Source: Devosia sp. (GTDB lineage Bacteria > Pseudomonadota > Alphaproteobacteria > Rhizobiales > Devosiaceae). Taken from it: a stretch of DNA of 5,932 nucleotides. Shown here one piece after another: positions 1 to 5,651 of the stretch (position 1 is the first letter of the stretch; every line of letters begins with the position of its first letter). A program made the position numbers and the translations under genes. The notes under the pieces are model-generated. The model did not search any database. It had not been told where the DNA came from and was given only the letters and a program-made list of their open reading frames with translations. The stretch is taken from the NCBI GenBank assembly GCA_016793415.1, contig JAEUMC010000776.1:1-5932 (forward strand), read 5' to 3'.

Positions 1-636
1 GCCCAGCGCCTCCGCCGCTTCCACCGTCAGCCCGCCGAGAACGGTCTCGGCAGCGCGGATCGGCGGCAACAGCCCGCGATCGATATCGAAGAGCTCGATC
101 AGTTCGGCCGACCAGTCGCGCGTGCCGATATCCATCAGCCCGGTGGTACTGGCGCAACTCGGATCGGTCACCGCTACCCCGGTGAGCCGCAGTGCCAGGT
201 AATCCTTCGAGCCCGGCAGCACCCATTCGCCGCCCTTGGGTCCGAGCGCCAGCAGCTTGAATGCCGTCATCAGCGGCCGCGGCGCATTGCCGAGGATCGC
301 TGTGGCGTCGGCGGCCTCGAGCCGCCCTGCCACCGCTTCGAACGCCTCGGTGCCGACCGGATCGGAATAAAGCGCTGCCTCGCGCGTCGGCTTGCCGTCC
401 GCGTCGACGGTGATCAGGTTCTCCATCATCCCGGTGAGCGAGATCGCCGCGACCCCATCGAGCGGCAGCTTGCCCACCGCCTCCACGGTCGCCTGCCACC
501 AGTCCTCCGGTGCCCGCCGATGCGGCGCGCTCGCGGGCGGGTAGCCCGCATCGGTGGTCGCGATCACCGCGCCATCGTCGGCAAACACCGTCGCCTTCAG
601 TGCCGAGCTGCCGCAATCGAGAACGAGGATACTCAC
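1..636 (-). CDS. FGGY-family carbohydrate kinase, N-terminal 212 residues (3' end beyond left edge)
   Basis: A cytoplasmic ATP-dependent sugar or polyol kinase that would phosphorylate the substrate imported by the adjacent ABC transporter. The N-terminal FGGY domain is visible. The phosphate-binding start is LDCGSSALKATVF (residues 6-18), with Asp7 matching the N-terminal catalytic-site Asp of xylulokinase (Asp6 in E. coli XylB). It continues with ISLTGMMENLITVD (65-78), LYSD (89-92), and a xylulokinase-like stretch KDYLALRLTG (144-153), TDPSCASTTGLMDI (157-170) and RDWSAELI (173-180). The family is usually about 480-520 residues, so the C-terminal domain, including the catalytic base Asp, lies outside the window. 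The start is GTG at 636-634, overlapping the permease stop as GTGA, with GGAGG about 5 nt upstream. The usual GQMH of xylulokinases reads GMME here, so the substrate may not be xylulose. Family is certain; substrate is not. Confidence 0.93.
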   Translation of the reverse strand, partial: MSILVLDCGSSALKATVFADDGAVIATTDAGYPPASAPHRRAPEDWWQATVEAVGKLPLDGVAAISLTGMMENLITVDADGKPTREAALYSDPVGTEAFEAVAGRLEAADATAILGNAPRPLMTAFKLLALGPKGGEWVLPGSKDYLALRLTGVAVTDPSCASTTGLMDIGTRDWSAELIELFDIDRGLLPPIRAAETVLGGLTVEAAEALG

Positions 637-1565
637 TTCGCCCTCCCCACCCGGCGCAGCAGCACCGCGACGAGGATGATGACGCCGGTCATGATCTTCT
701 GCACGAACGGCTCGACCCCGACGATGGTCATGCCGTTGACCATCACCCCGGTAATGGCGACGCCGAGCAGCGTTCCCGCCACTGTCGGCGCGCCGGTAGG
801 TGACGCCGTCGTGCCGATGAACACCGCGGCGTAGGCCGGCAGCAGCAGCGGCTCGCCCATGGTGTGCTGCACGCTCCCCAGCCGCGAGGCCAGCAGCAAC
901 CCCGCCAGCGCCGACAGTCCGCCGGCAATGGCGAAGGTCACGATCACGTCGCGGACGATCGGCAGACCCGCGAGCCGCGCTGCCTGCGCATTGCCGCCAA
1001 TGGCGCGCAACCGCCGGCCGAACTCGGTCTGCGTCAGGACGAACGCCGCGATCCCCAGCACCGCGACGATCCAGAAACCCAGCACCGGGATGCCGAAGAC
1101 ATCCCCCCGCGCCAGTGACTTGAACCCATCGGGCACCGACTGGAACAGGCTTTGCCCGCCGCTCAGTCCGAAGGCAAAGCCGGAGAGGATCGTCCCCAGC
1201 GCCAGCGTCGCGACGAATGACGGGATGCCGAACCGCGCCACCAGCACGCCGTTGGCCGCGCCGCCCACGATCCCCACCAGCAGTGCCGCCGGCACGGCGA
1301 GCCACACGTCATAGCCCTGCCCGAACAGCACGAAGCAGATCACCGCTGCCAGCGAGGCCGAGAACCCGACCGAGAGGTCAAACTCGGAAATGGTCATCAC
1401 CAGCGTCGCCGCCGTCGCCACGATGGCGAGCGTCGCCATCTGCTGCACGAGATTGAACACATTGGCCGGCGAGGCGAACGCCGCCGGCGCCGCGATCGAG
1501 AAACCGATGCACAGCAGCACGAAGGCGATCAGCGTGCCGAAGCGATTGAGATTGGTGCGGGTCAC
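633..1565 (-). CDS. CUT2-family sugar ABC transporter permease
   Basis: Inner-membrane channel subunit of a ribose/xylose-type importer (BPD_transp_2 family). Such permeases work as a homodimer with a fused two-domain ATPase, and only one permease gene is present, as expected. The 310 residues match family length. Hydrophobic segments lie near residues 9-30, 43-60, 67-82, 88-110, 114-134, 160-177, 206-226, 241-252, 260-280 and 289-304. Family motifs include FDLSVG (62-67), the counterpart of the usual GGIDLSVG with the two Gly replaced by Ser60-Glu61, and the cytoplasmic ATPase-coupling loop RRLRAIGGNAQAARLAG (184-200). The start is GTG at 1565-1563, overlapping the ATPase stop (GTGA), with GGGAGG 4 nt upstream. 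Its own TGA overlaps the kinase GTG. These junctions imply translational coupling. The transported sugar cannot be deduced. Confidence 0.95.
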   Translation of the reverse strand: MTRTNLNRFGTLIAFVLLCIGFSIAAPAAFASPANVFNLVQQMATLAIVATAATLVMTISEFDLSVGFSASLAAVICFVLFGQGYDVWLAVPAALLVGIVGGAANGVLVARFGIPSFVATLALGTILSGFAFGLSGGQSLFQSVPDGFKSLARGDVFGIPVLGFWIVAVLGIAAFVLTQTEFGRRLRAIGGNAQAARLAGLPIVRDVIVTFAIAGGLSALAGLLLASRLGSVQHTMGEPLLLPAYAAVFIGTTASPTGAPTVAGTLLGVAITGVMVNGMTIVGVEPFVQKIMTGVIILVAVLLRRVGRAK

Positions 1566-3049
1566 GCCGCCTCCCGAGACTGCGCGGCCGCCGACAGCGC
1601 CTCGGCGCTCGCCTCCGCGCGGGTGAAAATTCTGACGATGCCGCCCTGCCGGAACACCGCGATACGGTCGCCCAGCTCCAGCGCTTCGTCGCGATCCGAC
1701 GTCGAGACCAATACGGCGTTGCCGTCGGCGGCAATCGCCCGGATGATGTCCTTGATCGTCGCCTTGGCCATCACGTCGACGCCTTCGGTCGGCTCGTCGA
1801 GCAGCATCACCCGGGAGTGCCGGTTGGCCCAGCGCGAGAAGATCAGTTTTTGCTGGTTGCCGCCCGACAGGGTGCGCGCCAGTTGCTTCGGATCGCGATA
1901 GCTGAGCGAGACCCGTTCAGCCGCGACGAGGAACTCCGCCCGCTCGGACTTCACGTCCGGCACCGGCAGTCCGCGCAATCGGCGATAGCCTGAGAGCAAC
2001 GGCAGCGTCTTGTTGAAGACGAGGTCTTCACTGAGGAACAACCCGCTGCGGTGCCGATCCGCCGGAACGCATGAGACCCCTTGCGCGATCGCCTGGCGCG
2101 GCGAGCGCGGCGCGTAATCGGCGCCAGCGAGCCGCATCCTCCCGACCCAGGGGATCGCCCCCCAGATGGCATTGAGCAGGCTCGAGCGTCCGGACCCGGC
2201 GAGCCCATAGAGTGCGATCACCTCGCCGGCATGCACGGCAAGCTCTGCTGGCCGGGTCAGGTCACCCGCCGTGACGCCATCGATCTCGATGATCTTGGGC
2301 GCGCTGGTGTCGGTCTGCCTGGTCGAGCGCTCCGAGGTGCTGCCGCCCATTGCCGCGATCATCGCTTCGGGCTTCACTTCCCCTTCGGCGAACTGCGCAA
2401 CGATCCGTCCATCGCGGATCACCACCGCCCGGTTACAGAAATCGGCGATCTCGTCGAGCCGGTGGCTGACGAGGATGATCGAGGTGCCGCGTTCGCGCGT
2501 CCGCCGCAGCACCTGGTAGAACCGCTCGGCATCTTCCGCCGGCAGCGCGGCGGTCGGCTCGTCGAGGATCAGCAGCCGGCCTTTGTCCGCCACCGCTCGC
2601 AGCAGCCGCACGAACTGCCGTTCGGCCGGCGGCAGGAACATCGTGGGCATATCGAGGTCGAGTTCCGGCGCGATATCGGCCGCCACCTCGGCGATCGCCG
2701 CGCGCATCGCCTTGCGGTCGATCCGCCCGAAGCGTCGCGGATAGGCGCGGCCGAGATAGCAGTTCTCCACCGTATCGAAACCCGGCACCAGCGGCGCATC
2801 CTGGTGGATCACCCGGATCCCGGCGGCATAGGCATCATGCGCCGAGTGGAACTGCACCGGTTTGCCGTCGATGCGGATCTCCCCGGCATCGGGTCGATCG
2901 GCACCGGCGATGATCTTGATCAGGGTGGACTTGCCGGCACCGTTCGGCCCGACGAGCCCGAGCACCTCGCCCTCGGAAAGGGCGAGGCTCACGTCCCCGA
3001 GCGCATGGGTCGCGCCGAAGCGCCGGCTGATCCCGGAGAGGTCGAGCAA
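1562..3049 (-). CDS. Sugar ABC transporter ATP-binding protein, tandem nucleotide-binding domains (RbsA/MglA/XylG type)
   Basis: Cytoplasmic ATPase that powers the adjacent permease. At 495 residues it has the usual length of the fused two-domain CUT2 ATPases. Domain 1 has Walker A GPNGAGKST (34-42), Q-loop Gln83, a degenerate signature LPPAERQ (139-145), Walker B LLILDEPTAAL (159-169) and H-loop His196. Domain 2 has a degenerate Walker A, GLAGSGRSS (282-290) with Arg288 where Lys is expected, an intact signature LSGGNQQK (394-401) and Walker B VMLLDEPTEGVDV (414-426). A weak second Walker A beside a perfect LSGGNQQK is normal for this family, so hydrolysis is probably asymmetric. The start is taken as TTG at 3049-3047, two bases after the binding-protein stop. 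It has no good Shine-Dalgarno, and in-frame CTG or ACG codons just upstream are alternatives, so initiation probably depends on coupling to the upstream gene. Confidence 0.95.
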   Translation of the reverse strand: MLDLSGISRRFGATHALGDVSLALSEGEVLGLVGPNGAGKSTLIKIIAGADRPDAGEIRIDGKPVQFHSAHDAYAAGIRVIHQDAPLVPGFDTVENCYLGRAYPRRFGRIDRKAMRAAIAEVAADIAPELDLDMPTMFLPPAERQFVRLLRAVADKGRLLILDEPTAALPAEDAERFYQVLRRTRERGTSIILVSHRLDEIADFCNRAVVIRDGRIVAQFAEGEVKPEAMIAAMGGSTSERSTRQTDTSAPKIIEIDGVTAGDLTRPAELAVHAGEVIALYGLAGSGRSSLLNAIWGAIPWVGRMRLAGADYAPRSPRQAIAQGVSCVPADRHRSGLFLSEDLVFNKTLPLLSGYRRLRGLPVPDVKSERAEFLVAAERVSLSYRDPKQLARTLSGGNQQKLIFSRWANRHSRVMLLDEPTEGVDVMAKATIKDIIRAIAADGNAVLVSTSDRDEALELGDRIAVFRQGGIVRIFTRAEASAEALSAAAQSREAA

Positions 3050-3051
3050 CG

Positions 3052-3981
3052 TCAGGGACAGGTGACGCCGAGGCTCTCGCGGGTGATCAGTTCCACCGGC
3101 GCGTAGAGTTCGTCGGCCTTGGCGCTGCCGCCGGCGAGGATGGTGTTGAGCTCACCCGCCGCGATATTGGCCATTTCGCCGAAACCCTGGCGGACGGTGC
3201 CGACATAGGCGCCGCAGGCCTTGATCAACTCGATCGCCTGCGGGTTGCCGTCGATGCCGGCGATGACGATGCCCTTGCGGCCAGCCGCTTCGATAGCGAG
3301 GTTGGCGCCGATCCCCGGCTCGTCCCAGGCCGCCCACACCGCGTTGATGGCGCCATCACCCGGGTTGGCCAGCAGCATCGCATCCATGGCGGCGCGGCTG
3401 TCATCCACCTGGCCCGGCACCGCCACATAATGATCGGCCACCTGCTTGATCTCGGGGTTGGCCTTCAGCGCCGCATCGAGCGCCAGCTCGCGCTGGTGCA
3501 CACCCGGATGCGCCGAATAGAAGAAGCGCACGATGTTGCCCTTGTTGCCGATCTGGTCGAACAGGAACTTGGTCATCGTCTCGCCGAGCACGTAGTTGTC
3601 GGAGGTGACGTTCAAAACGGTCGAGGCATTCTTGGCGCCGTCGATGGTGATGACCGGCACCCCGGCCGCCTTGGCCTTGTCGACCTGATCCTGGATCTGT
3701 GCCGGATCGACCGACACCAGCACGATGGCGTTGGCGCCGCTGGTGGTGGCGTCTTCGACGCGGCTGGCGAAAGCCGCCATGTCGCCGGCGGTGTCCACCA
3801 CGTCAACGGTCCACTGGTACTCGGCTGCCTTGGCCTTGAACGCGTCGATCATCTCGCCGGTCGCGATCGCCGCGAGGAACGGCGTGATCACCGAAACTTT
3901 CTCGCCGGCGGCCAGAGCCCCCTGGGAGACGCCGAGCGCCAGGATGGACGCGAGCCCGAGGGCTGCGATGGATTTATGCAT
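3052..3981 (-). CDS. Periplasmic sugar-binding protein of the CUT2 ABC transporter (Peripla_BP_4 family)
   Basis: Captures the sugar in the periplasm and delivers it to the permease. The product is 309 residues. A Sec signal peptide spans residues 1-24 (MHKS, hydrophobic core to about 18, cleavage likely at ALA/AG). It lacks a lipobox Cys, so the protein is soluble. The mature part aligns with RbsB landmarks: VITID (110-114), QRELALDA (163-170) and AGIDGNP (241-247). Asp114, Arg164, Asp244 and Gln265 match ribose contacts of E. coli RbsB (alignment by eye from memory), whereas Gly115 and Trp219 replace the RbsB Arg90 and Asn190 positions. Two Cys (256, 308) could form a disulfide. The ATG at 3981 is chosen because GGAGGA lies 7 nt upstream and the signal peptide begins there. 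A longer frame open to 4047 adds 22 non-signal-like residues and was not used. Ligand unknown. Confidence 0.94.
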   Translation of the reverse strand: MHKSIAALGLASILALGVSQGALAAGEKVSVITPFLAAIATGEMIDAFKAKAAEYQWTVDVVDTAGDMAAFASRVEDATTSGANAIVLVSVDPAQIQDQVDKAKAAGVPVITIDGAKNASTVLNVTSDNYVLGETMTKFLFDQIGNKGNIVRFFYSAHPGVHQRELALDAALKANPEIKQVADHYVAVPGQVDDSRAAMDAMLLANPGDGAINAVWAAWDEPGIGANLAIEAAGRKGIVIAGIDGNPQAIELIKACGAYVGTVRQGFGEMANIAAGELNTILAGGSAKADELYAPVELITRESLGVTCP

Positions 3982-3988
3982 GGGATTG

Positions 3989-3994
3989 TCCTCC
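3989..3994 (-). promoter_or_regulatory. Strong Shine-Dalgarno of the sugar-binding protein gene
   Basis: GGAGGA on the minus strand lies 7 nt before the ATG at 3981. It fixes that start over in-frame upstream ATGs, including one at 4047. It sits in the 77-nt gap (3982-4058) after the oxidoreductase stop, which holds no clear terminator or promoter. The strong site fits the need to make more binding protein than membrane subunits. Confidence 0.8.
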
Positions 3995-4058
3995 GAGAAT
4001 TCCGCGCGACCATATCGGCGCCGCATGAGGCCGCAAAGCCCTTCCAACGGTGAATCCG

Positions 4059-5210
4059 TCAGTTGAGCCCGTAGCTGTCGAACTGCCGCCAGGTCTCGGT
4101 GAGTTCGATCACCTGCCGGCTGGCCCGCGCCTCATCGATCTTGATTGCGGTCATCCCCGCCACCAGCCCGTCGATGATCGACACGGGCAGCGGCACACCA
4201 TCGGTGAGATGGGCGAAAATGTCGGCGACCATCTGCTCGTCGGCGCCGTAATGCACCGAGCTGTCCTTGATCTCGTAGCGCTTGTCGACCAGCCGCTCGC
4301 CGGTGCGCGCGTCGTGCATGCGGTAGAAGTTGCGCACGAAATCGCCCTCCGCCATGCCATGCGTGCCGATCACGGTGAAATGCCGGTACTCGTCCGGGAC
4401 GTTCAGGTTGGTGTGGAAGCAGAGGTTCTCGCCGCCGGAATATTCGACCAGCGCCGTCTGGTAGTCGATGATGTCGCCATCGCCATCCCACACCCGGCTG
4501 TCGCTTTCCCAGCCGCCGGGTTTCTTGAAATAGACGTCGAGATCGTTGATCCCGGCTTTGGTCGGCATGTTCTCGGGCACGAACGTCTTCCGCCCGCCAA
4601 AGCTCGCCACCCGCACCGGCCGGTTGCCCACCAGCCCCTGGTAAAGGTCGATGTCGTGGCAGCACTTTTCGAGGATGAAGCCGCCGGAATAGCTGCTGCG
4701 CCGCCGCCAGTCGCGCATGAAGAAGGCGCCGTGATAGGGCGCGATGTGCTCGCTGGCTTCGATCGAAGTGATCTTGCCCAGAGCCCCGGAGCGATAGCTC
4801 TGGACCAGGTCGCGATAGAGCGGCGCATAGCGCAGCACCAGTCCGATCATCACGTTGTCGGCGCCGCCGCTCTGCCTGAGGAGTTCGAGCAGGGCGTAGG
4901 TGTCCTGTTCGGTAGTGACCACCGGCTTCTCGGTGAAGACTTTCAGCCCGGCCTCGAGCCCGATGCGGATGTGGCTGAGATGCATGTGGTTGGGCGAGCC
5001 GACCATCAGCAGATCGAGCTTTTCGGCCTTGAGCAGCGCCTCGGGTGTTTCGTACGCCGGCCCCGCGTCGATCCCTGCACCGGTCAGCTCCGGCATCCCG
5101 TACGGTGTCGGATCGACATAGCCGCAGAGCGTCGCGCCCGGTACCTGCTGCACCGCGATCCGTGCCAGGTACGCTACCCGGGCGCCGAGCCCGACAATTC
5201 CGATCTTCAC
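4059..5210 (-). CDS. Gfo/Idh/MocA-family NAD(P)-dependent oxidoreductase
   Basis: A cytoplasmic dehydrogenase of the glucose-fructose oxidoreductase / inositol dehydrogenase family, which oxidises or epimerises a sugar, sugar acid or cyclitol through a keto intermediate. The N-terminal Rossmann fold opens with KIGIVGLGARV (2-12) and continues with VDPTPYG (32-38), MVGSPNHMH (69-77) and the EKP motif (94-96), whose Lys95 is the family's catalytic lysine. The C-terminal domain has EKCCHDIDLY (181-190), where His185 and Asp188 (or Asp186) fit the family's active-site HxxD. The length, 383 residues, is typical. The start is GTG at 5210-5208, giving MKIGIVGLG, with GGAG 9 nt upstream. A GTG at 5225 would add METFD but has no Shine-Dalgarno. 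It is the first gene of the operon and precedes the binding protein by 77 nt. The substrate is probably the transported sugar or its derivative, by context only. Confidence 0.93.
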   Translation of the reverse strand: MKIGIVGLGARVAYLARIAVQQVPGATLCGYVDPTPYGMPELTGAGIDAGPAYETPEALLKAEKLDLLMVGSPNHMHLSHIRIGLEAGLKVFTEKPVVTTEQDTYALLELLRQSGGADNVMIGLVLRYAPLYRDLVQSYRSGALGKITSIEASEHIAPYHGAFFMRDWRRRSSYSGGFILEKCCHDIDLYQGLVGNRPVRVASFGGRKTFVPENMPTKAGINDLDVYFKKPGGWESDSRVWDGDGDIIDYQTALVEYSGGENLCFHTNLNVPDEYRHFTVIGTHGMAEGDFVRNFYRMHDARTGERLVDKRYEIKDSSVHYGADEQMVADIFAHLTDGVPLPVSIIDGLVAGMTAIKIDEARASRQVIELTETWRQFDSYGLN

Positions 5211-5219
5211 GTCAAACGT

Positions 5220-5223
5220 CTCC
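5220..5223 (-). promoter_or_regulatory. Shine-Dalgarno deciding the oxidoreductase start
   Basis: GGAG on the minus strand lies 9 nt before the GTG at 5210. The alternative in-frame GTG at 5225 overlaps this element and has no purine-rich sequence in front of it. The 5210 start also puts the Rossmann motif directly at the N-terminus, as usual in this family. Confidence 0.55.
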
Positions 5224-5305
5224 ACGAGGCGGCGTGCAAACTAGGCAATCGCCGCCCGGTTGAGAAGTCACCTGAAGGTCCATCGGACGGCTGAGCCCAT
5301 TCGAC

Positions 5306-5319
5306 GCAGCGATCGCTGC
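5306..5319. repeat. Perfect 14-bp palindrome GCAGCGATCGCTGC
   Basis: A perfect self-complementary sequence about 95 bp before the oxidoreductase start, within its likely 5' leader. It could be a regulator site or an RNA hairpin. No T-run follows on either strand, so it is not an intrinsic terminator. GC-rich palindromes of this size can arise by chance in such a genome, so function is uncertain. Confidence 0.45.
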
Positions 5320-5356
5320 TGCCGATGCGCTATCCTGTCTGTTCGCCCTGTCCTTC

Positions 5357-5373
5357 CCACCCTCGCTGGGTGG
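5357..5373. repeat. Inverted repeat CCACCC-N5-GGGTGG
   Basis: Six-base perfect arms around TCGCT, able to form a stable short hairpin in RNA from either strand. It lies about 25 bp from the nearer IclR-like element, on the oxidoreductase side. There is no following T-run, so it is not a typical terminator. It may be a leader hairpin or an operator. Confidence 0.4.
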
Positions 5374-5398
5374 CAAAATCATGCTCCGCCACAAGCAA

Positions 5399-5417
5399 CG
5401 TTCCATATAGCGGAACG
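5399..5417. promoter_or_regulatory. IclR-like operator candidate, CGTTCC-N7-GGAACG
   Basis: Perfect 6-bp arms separated by 7 bp. The minus-strand core TTCCGCTATATGGAA closely resembles operators I recall for IclR-family regulators in alphaproteobacteria (TTCC-gctatgc-GGAA type). A -10-like TATATG on the minus strand lies inside the repeat, so a bound protein would cover a possible oxidoreductase-operon promoter. No regulator gene is in the window. The resemblance is from memory, not from a search. Confidence 0.5.
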
Positions 5418-5433
5418 CAAGTCAGCGACCGAA
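5404..5433 (-). promoter_or_regulatory. Weak promoter candidate for the oxidoreductase operon
   Basis: On the minus strand TTCGGT (5433-5428) and TATATG (5409-5404) are 18 bp apart. The -10 hexamer matches the sigma-70 consensus fairly well and the -35 poorly. Its position inside the CGTTCC-N7-GGAACG repeat and about 190 bp before the first gene makes it the best candidate seen, but support is thin. Confidence 0.2.
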
Positions 5434-5495
5434 CATTAAGTTGCGGCTCGTTTTGACGCTGAAACGGGAAGCTACTTGCCACACGCCCACATCCT

Positions 5496-5505
5496 ATGCA
5501 GACTA
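5496..5505 (+). repeat. Direct-repeat copy ATGCAGACTA (other copy 5652-5661)
   Basis: This 10-base sequence is identical to the first ten bases of the family-5 binding-protein gene and lies 156 bp upstream. It is in the same reading frame with no stop between. It has no signal peptide after it, so the downstream copy is taken as the true start. The repeat may be chance or the trace of a small duplication. Confidence 0.3.
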
Positions 5506-5510
5506 TCGGC

Positions 5511-5529
5511 ATGCAAAAAGAGTTTGCAT
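5511..5529. promoter_or_regulatory. Perfect inverted repeat ATGCAAA-N5-TTTGCAT
   Basis: Seven-base perfect arms around AAGAG, about 125-140 bp upstream of the family-5 binding-protein start. Its AT-rich arms stand out in this GC-rich DNA. The dyad fits an operator for a helix-turn-helix dimer; which family cannot be said. Its right end overlaps the next palindrome by two bases (5528-5529), so two proteins could compete or cooperate here. Confidence 0.5.
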
Positions 5530-5544
5530 TCCACATTGTGGGAT
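5528..5544. promoter_or_regulatory. Second IclR-like operator candidate, ATTCCACA-T-TGTGGGAT
   Basis: Eight-base arms with one mismatch around a single T. The core is TTCC-N7-GGGA, the same layout as TTCC-N7-GGAA at 5401-5415. The two dyad centres are 128 bp apart, one nearer each divergent gene. A shared regulator for both operons is a reasonable inference, not proven. Confidence 0.45.
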
Positions 5545-5636
5545 ACGTCGGCAGCACAAGCGCGGGGCACTGCCGGCCGAGCAGGGGGTCAGATGTGGAA
5601 GCGCCGCGCGACGCGAGAAATTTCAGGGACAATCGG

Positions 5637-5642
5637 AAGGGA
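5637..5642 (+). promoter_or_regulatory. Shine-Dalgarno of the family-5 binding protein
   Basis: AAGGGA within a GGAAGGGA run lies 9 nt before the ATG at 5652. It supports this start over an in-frame ATG at 5496, which would place 52 hydrophilic residues ahead of the signal peptide. Confidence 0.55.
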
Positions 5643-5651
5643 CGATTCAAC

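Larger units (their letters stand above)
5211..5651. promoter_or_regulatory. Divergent intergenic control region, 441 bp
   Basis: No believable gene was found in this stretch between the oxidoreductase and the family-5 binding protein. Its middle (about 5380-5560) is visibly richer in A and T than the flanking genes, as expected for a promoter region. It carries at least five inverted repeats, listed separately. Both operons must be transcribed outward from here, but no near-consensus sigma-70 -35/-10 pair was seen on either strand. An open reading frame crossing it on the minus strand (5330-5770) runs over the coding start of the rightward gene and is judged spurious. Confidence 0.75.

Noticed and set aside
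1835..1906. Possible defect in the second ATPase domain because Walker A lacks Lys
   Set aside because: A degenerate second Walker A with intact LSGGNQQK is the normal state of this ATPase family, not a mutation.
2081..3106. Plus-strand open frame (341 codons) opposite the ABC ATPase
   Set aside because: Antisense shadow of the ATPase, whose Walker and signature motifs prove the minus strand codes. The product is Arg/His/Gly-rich without a domain.
3982..4047. 22-residue N-terminal extension of the sugar-binding protein (start at 4047)
   Set aside because: The extension would precede the signal peptide, and the strong GGAGGA 7 nt before the ATG at 3981 marks the true start.
4050..5294. Long plus-strand open frame (414 codons) opposite the oxidoreductase
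   Set aside because: It is the antisense shadow of a gene with clear family motifs. Its translation is low-complexity, rich in His, Asp, Arg and Ala, and shows no recognisable domain, as is common opposite GC-rich genes.
5357..5373. CCACCC-N5-GGGTGG as a rho-independent terminator
   Set aside because: No T-run follows the stem on either strand, and a terminator here between divergent genes would serve no visible transcript.
5453..5506. Plus-strand promoter using TTGACG (5453) or TTGCCA (5476)
   Set aside because: No acceptable -10 lies 16-18 bp downstream of either. The best pairing, TTGCCA with GACTAT, needs a 19-bp spacer and matches only three of six -10 positions.
5617..5624. Short palindrome GAAATTTC near the rightward gene
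   Set aside because: Only 8 bp, no extended symmetry, and too short to separate from chance.
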